A stretch of DNA of 64,000 nucleotides from Entoloma clypeatum (GCA_963565915.1 OY751489.1:3472001-3536000), one strand, 5' to 3'; counted from the stretch's first letter, positions 32,767-44,098 are shown. Numbers and translations are program-made. The notes: generated from the letters alone by a model not told the origin.

Positions 32767-33294
32767 TGAACAAATAGTGTTTGAGGGTTCAGTCTTATGA
32801 ACTGGAAAATGAACCTGACTGGACTGGACTGGACTGGAAGAGACCTGAACTGGCAGTTCAGGTTTCACTGATTTTGAGCTCAACCAGTCTCCAGTCTCTC
32901 CAAATTTGGAAAAAAAAAATTGGACTGGTTCACCCCCAGTTCTAGTTTTGGGTCTGAAAATATTCATTCAAAAACTGTACTTTTTATAGGCAAAGATGTT
33001 CTTTTATACAGTTTTCAATCATTTTTACAAGAGTTTACATCCAGAATGCTTGAGAAACATGTTATTGATAACAAATTGAGTATATTTTCAAGTTTTTGAT
33101 TGAAAAAACAGGCTTTTGGTAGGTTTATAAATGGCTGAGAATTTTACCAGTTTAAACTGGTTTAAACCAGTCTTTACCAGTCCAGTCCAGTCTTTTCAGA
33201 CTTTGAAAAAAAAAAGTGAACTGCCAGTCTCCAGTTCATCAATTTTTTGGTCAAAAAACTGGACTGGACTGAACCCTCAAACACTATGAACAAA
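32767..33294. mobile_element. hAT-like MITE (512 bp), TAGTGTT family, perfect 8-bp TSD
   Basis: Element 32775-33286 with termini TAGTGTTTGAGGGTTCAG and its inverse, flanked by TGAACAAA on both sides (32767-32774, 33287-33294). No coding capacity. The interior carries ACTGGACTGGACTGG strings and TTTAAACTGGTTTAAACC palindromes in mirrored order. The 8-bp duplication and TAGTG terminus fit the hAT superfamily. Confidence 0.88.
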
Positions 33295-33428
33295 GTATCA
33301 CATGGACATGCTCTTTTCGATGCCACATCACCAACTTGATAGCGGAGTGCAGAATGAACTTGTGACCTCATGTGACTGACAACCTTGAGGTCTTGACACA
33401 GCCACACCAAGGTTATGCATCAGAAAAA

Positions 33429-34381
33429 TGTCCAATTAGGCAATGGCACGGGTACTCCCACGGGTACGACAACGCCGACCCGTACCCATACCCGCACGGG
33501 TTTGGGTTCCCGCGCGGGTGTTCGCAGTAGAAAAAACATGTATTTAAACTACCAAAAAAAAAACTATGAGACACGTGTGGGATGCACGCGTCATACTACA
33601 CCCTGCTGGGGACTTGTTGTCTCCAGCCCCATCCTCCCAGCCCCACTCTTCTCCTCCAGGTGCGAGTGGGGCGTGATGCGTGGCCATTCAGGGCAGTGGG
33701 CACGAGAGGTGCCCATTGGGGCGAGTGGCGGCCGTTGGGCATGTGGTTGGGTGTGTGTGGTGGCTGGTGGGTGTGAGAGGTGTCGTTGGGGCGAGTGGTG
33801 GCCGTTGGGCATGTGTGGGGGCGGTTGGGCACGTGTGGGGGCCGGTGGGGCGAGTGGCGGCAGTTGGTCATGTGTGGTGGCTGGTGGGGGTGAGTGGCAG
33901 CTGTTGGGCATGTGGGGGGGCAGTTGGGTGCTAGAGGTGTTTGTTGGGGTGCTAGATGGCCATTAGGCGGCGTTGGCAGGCGAGACGCAGCCATTCAGGG
34001 CAGTGGGCATGAGTGGCGGCCATTGGGCCCATGTGGGGGGGGTGTTAGGCGCATGTGGGGACCGTTGGGCACGAGAGGTGCCTGTTGGGTGGTGAGAGAC
34101 GGCTGTTGGCACGAGAGACAGCTGTTGGGCAGCAGTGGGAGTGAGACGTGACCGTTGAGAGTGGCAGATGGCTGTTGGGTGTTTGGGCAAGAGCCAGCCT
34201 TGGGCACCAGATGTGGGTGTTGGCGAAGAGTCCCGAGACAGTGCCAGATCAGAGTGTGACATGTGATGGGTACTGCCAGGGGTCGCGGGTTGCAAAAACA
34301 CGACCTGGACCCGGACCTGTGGATACCTGTATCTGTGACCCACGTGGGTTACCCGTACCCACGCTATTGCCTATGTCCAAT
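33429..34381. mobile_element. hAT-like non-autonomous element with minisatellite core (937 bp)
   Basis: Element 33437-34373 with ends TAGGCAATGGCACGGGTA and, inverted, TAGGCAATAGCGTGGGTA. It is flanked by TGTCCAAT at 33429-33436 and 34374-34381. Subterminal zones are rich in ACCCGTACC / GGGTACGGG. The core (about 33690-34200) is a GC-rich minisatellite of about 20-bp units like GTTGGGCACGAGAGGTGCC. The Gly/Trp-rich ORFs across it follow the repeat and are not genes. A second copy is at 45770-46578. Confidence 0.87.
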
Positions 34382-34385
34382 ACTA

Positions 34386-34677
34386 CTTGGATGCTACTTG
34401 AAGTGCCTTTGGCAGCCAAAGTGCCTCAAGTCAGTCCCAAGGAGAGGCTTGGGCTTAAGTAGAACTTAAATGCTACTTAAAGCTACTTCTCCCAGACTTG
34501 AGCTGACTTGGAACATTTCAAAAATGATCACAGAATTTTTCAAGTTGACCCAAGTCCCATAAAAGTAGGTTGAAGTAGCATTTAAGTCCTATTTAAGCCC
34601 AAGCCTCCACTTGGAACTGACTTAAAGTGCCTTTGGCCTCCAAGTTTCAAAAAAGTAGCTTTCAAGTAGCTTCCAAG
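34386..34677. repeat. Fold-back MITE (about 290 bp)
   Basis: Two arms of about 100 bp, 34386-34490 and 34561-34677, are reverse complements with mismatches (shared AGGCTTGGGCTTAA, ACTTAAATGCTACTT, AAGTCAGT.CCAAG). Target duplication not resolved. No ORF. Confidence 0.72.
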
Positions 34678-35449
34678 AGGAGACCCCTTTTGCTGATCAG
34701 TAGTAGGTGATAGTACCCACAACAATAAGCATAATTTAATGATACTACATTGTTATGGTGACACTGCCAAAAATCACACAATCAAAATGCACATTTTATT
34801 CAGCTTCTAAACCATCCCCTTGAGGTTGAAATGTGTTCATTGTGATAAATATATATTATCTAATTATTTGTCAATCCTTAACATGTGCACTACAAACAAA
34901 CCTACAGTGCCTTGCACAAAAAACTGCCAACCGAAATATTGCAAATCCTGTTTGGAAACCTTTGTTCCAGGGTGAGGTCCACTTATTCAATGCAACCTGG
35001 ACACGACAACCCTGTTGATGGTACTTTTATGGTAATGGATAACCAAATAAACAAGCACTACAAAAAATTGTGTTGGCAGTTTTTTATGCAAAGTTGTGAC
35101 TCATGATGTGTAACAATATATTGTATTTCATATGACAGAAAAATTCATGCTTTCTATGCACTTAAAGAAAGTAATGAGAATATCAAGCAGCCAATAAAAT
35201 AATAAATATATTATTATATAATGACATGCATGGTTTTGGCAATTGATTGATTGGTTCCATGACTCAGAACTGGCTTGCTCCTAGTGTTTTAGAGTTAACT
35301 TTGAAAACCATAAAAAACCGCTTTTATAACCTAACTTAACCTGAAAAAACCAAACCGACTTGGTCACAGGTTTTTTTTTGGGCAGGGAGTGGGGGCCGTA
35401 GAGGGCTGGTTGAAACCGGTTGGGGCTGGTTGTGGGATGCTTGTGCCCA
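34678..35449. other. Gene-free AT-rich spacer
   Basis: No supported gene. TAGTGTTTTAGAG at 35283 resembles a MITE terminus and may be a decayed fragment of the family at 35458. Confidence 0.35.
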
Positions 35450-35648
35450 ACTGAAACTAGTGTTTAAAGGTTCGGTTTTTTTGGCTTTTTTGACTTTTTT
35501 AAAGCTATGACAATTCCAATTGAAGTTCTCAGTGTTTTTTTTCTGCTCCCACATCCTTGTTTCATAGGAGAACTTTGATCAGAATTGTTGTAGGCAAAAA
35601 AAAGTCAAAAAAGCCAAAAAAACTGAACCTTTCAACACTAACTGAAAC
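35450..35648. mobile_element. Short hAT-like MITE (183 bp), perfect 8-bp TSD
   Basis: Element 35458-35640 with ends TAGTGTTTAAAGGTTCGG and, inverted, TAGTGTTGAAAGGTTCAG, each followed by TTTTTTTGGCTTTTTTGAC. Flanked by ACTGAAAC on both sides (35450-35457, 35641-35648). Same terminal hexamer as the 512-bp family but a different body. Confidence 0.87.
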
Positions 35649-35824
35649 AAACTTAGAGACCTCTCCAAAAATAGGTGGACAGTCAGCTGTGAAGAGAACA
35701 GCCAACAGTAGACAGCCATCACCTTCTCTATTGATGATCTTTGGAACGAGAATGAACAAGGATGATGAAACGAGATATCATTCACATTTGAAGCTCAGTA
35801 ATTAAAAGTGCAGAACATATAGAA

Positions 35825-36107
35825 ATGTTGTCCACAGAGCGCAAAACAACATGTAGCTCTCATTCCTTCCACCATGGTCCAAACTGTTCTAAAGCCCATC
35901 TCCACTCTGCGACACAGAAGGCCGCTGCTGCTGCTGAATCCAAAACAAAGTCTGCTGCAACCAAATCCATGGGCCCTCATAAGGGAACAAAGGTTAAGTC
36001 ATCAAAGCCAGTAATGAAGAAGATGGCATTACCATGTGGGAGTAAAAAGGGTCTGCCACCGATAGCAACGATGAAGATAATGAGCACCGCCCAGCAAAAC
36101 AGCCAGC
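35825..36107 (+). pseudogene. Interrupted gene remnant, part 1 of 3 (hAT/BED-like)
   Basis: Lys/Ala/Ser-rich then acidic coding-like sequence (frame reading DSNDEDNEHRPAKQP near 36061-36107) that stops abruptly at a LINE insertion and resumes at 43442. An in-frame stop at 36043-36045 and a frame switch show it was already decaying, or that an intron is unrecognised. Low-complexity acidic N-termini followed by a Cys/His cluster are common in basidiomycete hAT-type transposases and their domesticated relatives. Identity is inferred. Confidence 0.45.
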
Positions 36108-36293
36108 GGACCGCTCCTTGATCTGCCACCACTCGACCTCTTACAGGGTCCTGGTGCTACCAGTAATAGTCGAGCCACTCAACCCCCGACCTGAACTCCT
36201 CCTCCTCCCCACAGCCCACATCCAAACTGAACCTATCCCCACCCACCCACCCACATTGCCAACCCCACCCAAGCCCCAAGGGCACTCGACCCC

Positions 36294-38021
36294 ATGTCAA
36301 TTTCCCCGAAAAACCTGTCCCAAAGGGCCGGGACCCCGAACGCCACCCAGAAACCACTCCCCATGCAATCTGAAATCACGAGCCTGATGACCGGCACCCA
36401 CAGGACAATCAACAGCAGCCAAGACGCCCGCAAATGGTTTGACTCCAAGGGTTGGATCCTTGCAGCCAAATCTTACGATCGATCAAAACTTGTCAGGATA
36501 CTCCTTACCGCTGCCCTACTCCCCAAGATCCCAACCGATGCTGTGGCCGCCATACGAGGGGTTGCCCTCCTCCTCGAAGATGACATCACCGACACCCTCT
36601 CGTCCTTCCTAGCCACGGCCGTTGCCGACAAGGTCACCTCCCTCATCTCTAACGCCAACAATGATCTCCTCGCTGCGAAGACCTTCCTCGATGCCAATGC
36701 CACCCAACAAGCTGCGACTTCTCTCAATCTCAAGGAAACAGCGACCCAACACTCCACCACCACCGCCAATCTCAACGACATCGCCATGAAACTCGCCACC
36801 GCCGCCGCCGCCGCCGACACTCATCCCCTCCCCCCCCTCAGGCCCACGACCCCCCTCGCCACCCCCCCCAACTCCCAGCCCCCAACCATCCCAAGATCCT
36901 TCAACCCGGAAGCCTCCAACAACCAAACCAGGATCCAACAGCGCCTCCTTGCGGCATCTCGCTCGATTCTAGTCCAGATCAACCCCAAATCTGACCCAAC
37001 CCCCAAGAACCCCTCGCCCGGCACCATAACCAAGATCTGCAATGACATCAACATCGACCTCCAGAAACTCGACGAACTCGGAGATGCCTTCACGGACTCC
37101 CAGAAGACCAAAACCGTGATCAGAGGCATCCAGATCCTCGAACACGGCGCCTACCTCCTCGACCTCAACTCCCCCACCTCAGCTGAACGCTTCAAAACCT
37201 ACGCCAGTGAACCCACCTCTTCCCTTCTATTGGACCACTTCGGCCCATCCGCCAATATCAAATTAAGGATGTTTAACCTCATCTTCAAATTCGTCCCCTG
37301 CACAGGAGAATTTGACCCATCGGACCACCACCACTTAACTGAAATCGAACAGGACAACGACCTCCACCCCGGCTCCATCACCTCAGCCTCCTGGATCAAG
37401 CGCCCTGACCGCCGCAGCCCCAAACAAACAGCAGCCTCCCTTAAAGTCCTATGCTCCTCAGCCGAATCTGCCAACCACCTCCTCACCAAGAAGACCTTCG
37501 TCGCCGGCCATGTTGTAACAGTAACCAAAGACCTACAGGAACCCACACGCTGCAACAAGTGCCAGCAATATGGCCACATCCGCGCCTCATGCCCCAACGT
37601 CGAAACATGCGCCCACTGCGCAAGCGAAGCCCACCCTACGGCCGAATGCCCCCCATCGCAACCCCCCCGCTGTGTCTCCTGTGGACCATCGCTCCACCAC
37701 ACGAGCTACTTCAGGGATTGCCCCACCTTCCGCGCCAAATGCTCTGACTTGGACAGCAGATACCCCGAGAACGCCATGCCCTACTTCCCAATGGGCGAAC
37801 CCTGGACGTGGGCGTTCGCACCCCCAAAACTCTCCACTTCTCCCCCGACTCACAGACCTCGCCTAGACCACTGCCCCCAACAACCTCAACCCGATGGTTG
37901 GACCCAGGTAAACCGACGTTGCCAGCAAACCCTGGACACCTATGTAGCCCCTATCAACGGCCCTCGCCCTCGCCCTCCCCAATCCCCACACGGTCACCCC
38001 CCTCCCTCCCCCACATGTTAG
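36294..38021 (+). CDS. LINE ORF1 (575 codons, gag-like)
   Basis: RNA-binding ORF1 of a Tad/I-type LINE. Ala-rich helical region (about residues 80-200, DAVAAIRG..ATAVADKVTSLI), Pro-rich linker, a conserved central domain (about 220-400) and three Cys-rich knuckles near 420-500: CNKCQQYGHIRASC, CAHCASEAHPTAEC and CVSCGPSLHH..FRDC. Complete. Its TAG (38019-38021) overlaps the ATG of ORF2 (38015-38017) in the arrangement ATGTTAG. The start is the first ATG in frame; an upstream non-ATG start is possible. Confidence 0.85.
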   Translation: MSISPKNLSQRAGTPNATQKPLPMQSEITSLMTGTHRTINSSQDARKWFDSKGWILAAKSYDRSKLVRILLTAALLPKIPTDAVAAIRGVALLLEDDITDTLSSFLATAVADKVTSLISNANNDLLAAKTFLDANATQQAATSLNLKETATQHSTTTANLNDIAMKLATAAAAADTHPLPPLRPTTPLATPPNSQPPTIPRSFNPEASNNQTRIQQRLLAASRSILVQINPKSDPTPKNPSPGTITKICNDINIDLQKLDELGDAFTDSQKTKTVIRGIQILEHGAYLLDLNSPTSAERFKTYASEPTSSLLLDHFGPSANIKLRMFNLIFKFVPCTGEFDPSDHHHLTEIEQDNDLHPGSITSASWIKRPDRRSPKQTAASLKVLCSSAESANHLLTKKTFVAGHVVTVTKDLQEPTRCNKCQQYGHIRASCPNVETCAHCASEAHPTAECPPSQPPRCVSCGPSLHHTSYFRDCPTFRAKCSDLDSRYPENAMPYFPMGEPWTWAFAPPKLSTSPPTHRPRLDHCPQQPQPDGWTQVNRRCQQTLDTYVAPINGPRPRPPQSPHGHPPPSPTC

Positions 38022-38534
38022 AACGACCCTCTAAATCTCCGACTGAACTACACATATGGCAGCAAAACACCCACAAGTCCAAATACGCCCAGCAATACAT
38101 CTTGAACACCGCTAACCCTGCAGACTGGGACGTCATTGCAATCCAAGAACCGTGGCTCGACGGCCTCAACAACGCAAGAGGTTCACCCTACTGGCACATT
38201 CTCTACCCCTCCTCCCACCTCGATGATGACTCACCCTGCTCACGCTTGCTAATCATGGTCAACACCAACATCAGCACTGACTCCTACACACAACTTGATA
38301 TACCTAGCGCTGACATTACCGCCCTCCGCTTCAAAGGCGAATTCGGCTTCCTCTCCCTCTTCAACGTCTACAACGACTGCAACCACAATGACAGCATCAC
38401 CACATTGCGTGAGTACCTCAATGATCATATCCAGACCACACGCCCGTCCATATACGACCACATGCTGTGGCTCGGCGACTTCAACCGCCACCACCCACTC
38501 TGGGAGGCCGACGACAACCACCATCTCAACTCCC

Positions 38535-39558
38535 CCGAATGTCACGTAGCGTGTTTCTCAACGTTGGAAAACGTCGGACGAGTTGGAGCGGAGTGTTATG
38601 GATTCGCTATCCATGGCATTGATCGCTCAGACAAGATACAAGACATAGAGGCCTTATCTGATTAATGGCCAGTTTCATCTTATCTATTGGTTTCAGGCTT
38701 ACTATTCACTTTTACATCATTCAGGCCCCGGCCTCCGCTTACTCACTACAGTATGGTCATCGTTACCATATCTAGATGGTTACTCTCACACATCCTTGAC
38801 ATTGTGTTACTTATTGGACTATACTTAGATACTCTGACTCACGCCGCAGCAGTTACCATAGACACCTACTCCGGGTCCGCTTCTGGAGTCAGACCGGAAC
38901 CGCTCTAGAGTCATCTAGATGACTTGACCTTCTAGTATATATAGGGTACATACATTGCATGTATTCCCCAGATCTAGCAATCACCTTGGTATCCGCCTTT
39001 GCTACTTAAGCCTCTCTGCCTAAGCATTGCATGGGTTTGTCAACCATAACACGGAGTAGCGGAGGAGCGGAATGCGGTAAGTGCGACGTTGGCAGAAAGG
39101 ACCTGGCTTCAACTTGTGCATTGCGCCCCACTCTTTGACGTGGTCCTCGATTTTGGATTGGCGGATGACAGATGAGCGGATGAGCAGATGAGCGGATGAG
39201 CGGAGGTGACAGAGAGAATGCTCAAAGGCAAGTAGAGACGGATGCGAATGAGGTATAACGTATGATATTTGAACTGAGGTTCTACGACAGGTTTGTACAC
39301 TATTTATAGTAGACTAGAATGATCAGCATTACTATAAGTGATGTGCAGATATCGGAGTTGACCATCGGAACATTCGGAGTATGGAGAGTAGCAAATGAAA
39401 AGTGAACAACATATGTCTACTTGTAAGTATGGTTGAGATGTTACGTAGTAGAAGTATATTCAATATAAATAGAATGTTGTTGGAGCGGATGTTGGAGCGG
39501 ATGAAATGTCGGAGTCGTCGGATAAGTCGGATGTGAATTGTATGGTTATGACACCGAA
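38535..39558 (-). mobile_element. Solo LTR inside the LINE (551 bp originally), TSD CCGAA
   Basis: LTR 38540-39553 flanked by CCGAA (38535-38539, 39554-39558). Plus-strand ends are TGTCACG and TATGACA. Minus-strand orientation is inferred from a CTATAAATAG box (about 39298-39307 on the plus strand as CTATTTATAG). GC-content and CGGA repeats resemble family G2, but the sequence is a different family. It contains a second solo LTR at 38594-39051. Confidence 0.85.
38589..39056 (+). mobile_element. Solo LTR nested in the solo LTR (458 bp), TSD CGGAG
   Basis: LTR 38594-39051, TGTTATGG to CCATAACA, flanked by CGGAG (38589-38593 and 39052-39056). TATATATA at 38936-38943 is about 32 nt before AGATCTAGCAA (38970), a near match to the AGATTTAGCAA transcript start of G1, so it belongs to a G1-related chromovirus. 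Formed by LTR-LTR recombination of a once full element. Confidence 0.9.
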
Positions 39559-42500
39559 GACGCAATTACCCCCCTCCTTGATCTCCTCCACGACCACAAC
39601 ATGGACCTCGCGCTCCCACCAGGGATCCCCACCTACGAAACGGCAGCTCACAACTGGACCAGGCCAGACAACATCTGGATCGCCCACCATGACCAAAACC
39701 CCATCCTCACCTGCACTACAAACCCCTACATCTGTCCCCCAAATGCAGACCACCTCCCAATCATCATGACCATTGAGCTCCCGATCCCCAGGTCCTCCTC
39801 CGCCCCCTCCTGCGACTTTAAATCGATAGACTACGAAGAATTCAACGCCACGCTGAAGGCCGGTCTCGACCGCGACTCCCCAGCCTCCCTCATCACCTCC
39901 GAAGCCGAATTCAACAAGAAAGTGGACGACATGAAGAAACCATGCCCCTTCTCAAAACGCTGGTGGACCAAGGAGCTCTCGGATCTCAAAAAACGGAAGA
40001 ACAAGCTCAGCTACCAAGCCCACTGATTCCGAGACATCACCGACCGTCCCACCATTAAGGAACACAAAGAGATTGCCCGGGAACTCACCAAGGCAATAGA
40101 CGAAGCGGCGACCACCCACTGGACCGCCTGGCTCGAGAACATCTCCCCCCAACAAATATATACGGCTAACAAATACATCACAGACGCCCCCTCTGACCTC
40201 TCCAGCACCCACATACCAACCCTCAAAACATCCACAGATGGCTCCTCCTCAGACGCCCAGTCCAATGACGAGAAGGCCCAAACCCTGGCCGCATCATTCT
40301 TCCCCCCGCCTCCGCCTCACTCTTCAGTCCCCCCAAACGTGATCCACCCCCCCCCTGCTTCCCAGCATCCGCTTCTTCTCCCGACGCCGCATCTGAGCGA
40401 CGATCAAACTCCTGAAGCCCCACAAAGCCCCAGGCCCAGATGGCATCCCAAATTCCATTCTCATACATACTGTAGCGTGGACACCCTGATTGACCACCTC
40501 TTCTACATCTACAGGGCAGTCCTTGAGCTCGACGTCTATCACAGGCGGTGGCTACTCTCAACCACGCTAGTACTATGCAAGACAGACAAACCATCCTACT
40601 CAGTTGCCAAGGCCTACCACCCAATTGGTCTTCTAGACACCATCGGCAAGCTCCTCTCCACATTAGTTGCTGCTGACCTCTCACACTTAGCCGAACGCAA
40701 TGACATGCTCCCACCAGGTCAGTTCGGAGGCAGGCCAGGACGCTGCACGACAGATGCCATGCACTCCCTCACTCATAAGGTCAAAGATGCCTGGAGGGCA
40801 GGTAAGGTCGCAGCAGCCCTCTTCCTTGATGTCCAAGGAGCCTTCCCAAACACCATCAAAGACCAGCTCATCCACAACATGAGGGCCCAAGGAGTACCAA
40901 GATGCTACACCAATCTTGCTGACTGAATGCTCACGGGCAGAAAAACCTGTCTCAAGTTTGACGACTATACCCCGCGCCCTTAGACGTAACCAACGGTACC
41001 ACCCAGGGCTGCCTGCTCTCCATGCTCTTCTACGCGTTCTACAATGTCCCACTTATCCAAGTAGCCACTCGAAAAAATGAAACATCCCTAGGTTTTGTCG
41101 ACGACTCCATGGTCCTCGCGGTCGCAGACACACTCGAAGATACACACGCCATGATCAAAGATATGATGGAACGCCCAAACGGAGGGTTCGACTGGTCAAC
41201 CTCACATAACTCTCCGTTCGAACTGTCCAAACTCGCCCTCATGAACTATCCTCGTACTCATCACGATGTAACACCCACTGACCTGACCCTCTCCAGACCC
41301 AACCCAGACGGCACATCCACATCACAAACCGTCAAGACCGTCCCCACATACAAGTACCTCGGCATCATCTTCGACTCGAAACTACGCTGGAATGCCCACC
41401 ACCACAAAGTAACCGCCAACGCGATCTGGTGGACAAACCAGGTCTCCCGCCTTTCCAAAGTCTCAGGTGGAATGCCCGCCCACCGAGTCCGCCAACTGTA
41501 CAACACGGTGGCCGTCCCCGCCTTCACATATGCTGCGGATGTCTGGTACACCAATGTCAGACCCTCCCCCACCGGCAAGAAACGTCTCGGCTCGGTCGCC
41601 GTCGTTGACAAGCTATCCCGTCCAACGCAAAGCTGCCAAACTCGTCACAGGAGCCCTCTGCACTACCGCAGGTGACACACTTGATGCACATGCTAACCTT
41701 CTCCCAATAGACCTCCTCCTTGACAAGATCCTCCACCGCGCTACACTCCGCCTAGCCTCACTCCCGACCTCTCACCCCCTCCACCTCCCTACCCACAGAG
41801 CAGCCAGGAGATATGTCCGCAGACACCGCTCCCCGCTACACAACCTTCTAGATGGCATCGACTTCGACCCATCAGCAATCGAGCAGATCTCATCAACGCG
41901 GCGCCGGCCCAACCACACCCCCTCATTCTCAACACACATACCTGAAAACAAAACCCAAGCACTCATGGCAGCCAAAAACCTCCATCGAGAGGCCCGTATC
42001 TCCGTCTATTGTGATGGCTCAGGGTTTGAAGGCGGCATAGGTGCCTCTGCGGTAATGTATTCCGACTCAGCGGAGACCAAGCATCTGCAGTACCATCTCG
42101 GTCCATCCTCACACCACACGGTATATGAAGGTGGACTGGTAGGTCTCTCCCTAGCCCTCCATCTACTAACCACCCTTAGGACCCCCCTCTGCTCCATCTC
42201 TGTCATCGGCACGGATAGCCAAGCCGCCATCCGCGCCCTCAACAACCAATGCCCCCACCCAGCCCACCACCTCCTTGACAAAATCCATGATGCCGCGGAG
42301 ACTCTCCAAGCCTCGCAACACTGCCTGAGAGGCAAGCGCCCCAGGAACAGGCCCCCCAACCGCAATGCGGTTGACCTCCAGCTCCACTGGACCCCCGGAC
42401 ACAAAGACTTCGCACCGAATGAACGCGCCGATGAACTGGCCAAACAAGCGGCTCAGGGAACCTCGAGCAACCCACCCCTCCTCCCAACCTTCCTCCGGAG

Positions 42501-43441
42501 AAAACCCCTCCCATACAGCATAACCGCCCTACGTCAAGACCACCTGACCACGCTCAAGAGCTGCTGGAAGAGCCGCTGGAAGGAATCCCCATGCTACCCA
42601 TCCACTAGCCTCATCGACAAATCTCTCCCATCAAAGTAATACCTGACCCTCATCGCCAACCTAAACCGCCGCCAATCAGCCACCATCACCCAACTCCGCA
42701 CAGGCCACTCACCACTCAACCAACACCTGTTCCGAATTCGCCGCTCCGAAACCCCTTCCTGCCCACACTGCCGAGGGATCACCCCAGAGACTGTCCGCCA
42801 CTTCCTCATCATATGCCCACATTACCAATGAGAGCGTCATATCCTACGCCGCAAACTGAGACAAAAAGCTGAGTCCATTCCCTTCCTTCTCTCCGACCCC
42901 ACCGCGCTTAAGCCAATCCTTGACTTCATCCAGTCTTCCAACCGCTTCACTAACCCCCCCCCACAAATCCTCCAAACACGCCAATAGCAGACTCTCAAAC
43001 CCCCACCCTCCCTGGCCCCCGACCTTACCTACCGCCTTATACCCTCTAACCCCCTCCCCTAGCCTGGTAGGCGCTCGTCGAGCCCGCCTTTACCCCTCCT
43101 GCTCTGCGGGCCTGTAGCCGACATGACAGACACGTCATCTACTCGAACCCTGGCATTGTTCTCTCAGGAGTTAACAGGGGAGCATGGTCTAAAACGGTGG
43201 AGGATACGCCGATCTGTTCATTCTCCGCTGCCCTGTCAGTGGGGGGACATGGTATTCTGTGGCTCTTGTAGTCTTTTCCATCAAGCATGCCAAGACAGAT
43301 CGTGCATTGACTTAACACACTGTCGCGATCCACTCACTCTCTTAACTACCTGTCCGCATGTAATGTGTACCATGGGAGCTTAGCTCTCTAGCACAATAAA
43401 TTTGACACAAAAAAAAAAAAAAAAAAAAAAAAACAGCCAGC

Positions 43442-43726
43442 ACATGGCAAGGAACAGGCTTCTGAGATCAAAGTAGTGAATATTGAAGAGTCTGAGGGTG
43501 ATATTGACAGTCCTGAGGGTGGAGAGGACAAGGTAAGTAAACATAAATCTATTGAAGAGAATAAGCACTCACTGTAAAATTACAGAATGATGATAAGGAT
43601 AAGGCTGAGCTCGACATAGCACTTCCAAAGAAAAAAAACCACTGAGGCTGCACCAAGAATGTTCTGACAATCTTTGCACCAGAGGGAGTGACATGTTTCA
43701 AGCATGGGGAGAACACCGAGGATGTG
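43442..43726 (+). pseudogene. Interrupted gene remnant, part 2 of 3
   Basis: Continues the acidic region (HGKEQASEIKVVNIEESEGD), with a likely intron beginning GTAAGT at 43532 and ending before AATGATGATAAGG (about 43588). Then Lys-rich and VLTIFAPEGVTCFKHGENTEDV, cut by copia B after ATGTG. One frame break near 43645. Confidence 0.5.
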
Positions 43727-43980
43727 TGTGAGGAATCTAGAGATTGCTCAGCTGATGATGAAATCAACTGTATTCATATACTAACCTAGAGATTGCTAAT
43801 AGTACAAGCAGTGAGTATACAGATATAGGTGGGTGTAGGGAACGACATACCTCAGCTGATGATGGAATCAACTGAGGTGCAAGGAACCGACGTGTATAAA
43901 AGGGAACATGGAGATTATGTAAGTATATAACATGACCATGATGGTCTGATGTGGTATGATGGAGCCTTGAATGTTCAACA
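43727..43980 (-). repeat. 3' LTR of copia B
   Basis: On the plus strand it ends TGAATGTTCAACA next to the polypurine tract (CCCCCCCTCAAGGC on the plus strand). Within the LTR, GCTGATGATG.AATCAACTG occurs twice. A GTATAAAAGG box is present at about 43895 on the plus strand. Confidence 0.75.
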
Positions 43981-44098
43981 CCCCCCCTCAAGGCAAAAGC
44001 AGGTGAATAGGATAAATCCAAAAAGGTAGAAATCACAAAAATAAAATTGAATAAATGAATGAAATGAATCAAAGGAAAACAAGAAGGAGAGGGAGGTA

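Larger units (their letters stand above)
38015..42960 (+). pseudogene. LINE ORF2: APE endonuclease, reverse transcriptase, RNase H (broken)
   Basis: Endonuclease 38015-38539 (IQEPWLDG; LGDFNRHHPLW) is interrupted by LTR DNA and resumes at 39559 (ADHLPIIM near 39745). Stop at 40024-40026. RT about 40590-41480 with motif A FLDVQGAF (40822-40845) and motif C FVDDSMVL (about 41096), with a stop at 40924 and a frameshift near 40980. RNase H about 42000-42460 (YCDGSGFEGG, TDSQAAI, WTPGHKDFAPNERAD). C-terminal Cys/His motif (CPHCRGITPETVRHFLIIC, about 42760-42815). Excising the LTR at its CCGAA duplication restores the endonuclease frame, so the LTR came after the LINE. Not functional. Confidence 0.88.
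36096..43441 (+). mobile_element. Full-length non-LTR retrotransposon (Tad/I-like LINE) with 12-bp TSD
   Basis: Element 36108-43429 flanked by AAAACAGCCAGC (36096-36107 and 43430-43441), ending in a run of about 25 A (43409-43433, partly shared with the TSD). Two ORFs: a zinc-knuckle ORF1, and ORF2 with APE endonuclease, RT and RNase H. ORF2 is broken by point stops and a nested LTR pair at 38540-39553. Strongly C-rich coding strand, unlike its surroundings. Confidence 0.93.

Noticed and set aside
33690..34200. CRISPR-like array
   Set aside because: Units are adjacent and variable with no regular spacers, and the sequence is eukaryotic; it is a minisatellite.
33415..34343. Several Gly/Trp/Val-rich or Pro/His/Thr-rich ORFs of 70-180 codons
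   Set aside because: They follow the 20-bp minisatellite in several frames and both strands; composition is a by-product of the repeat, not a gene.
36673..36938. Gly-rich minus-strand ORF opposite LINE ORF1
   Set aside because: Antisense of a Pro/Thr-rich linker; shadow frame.
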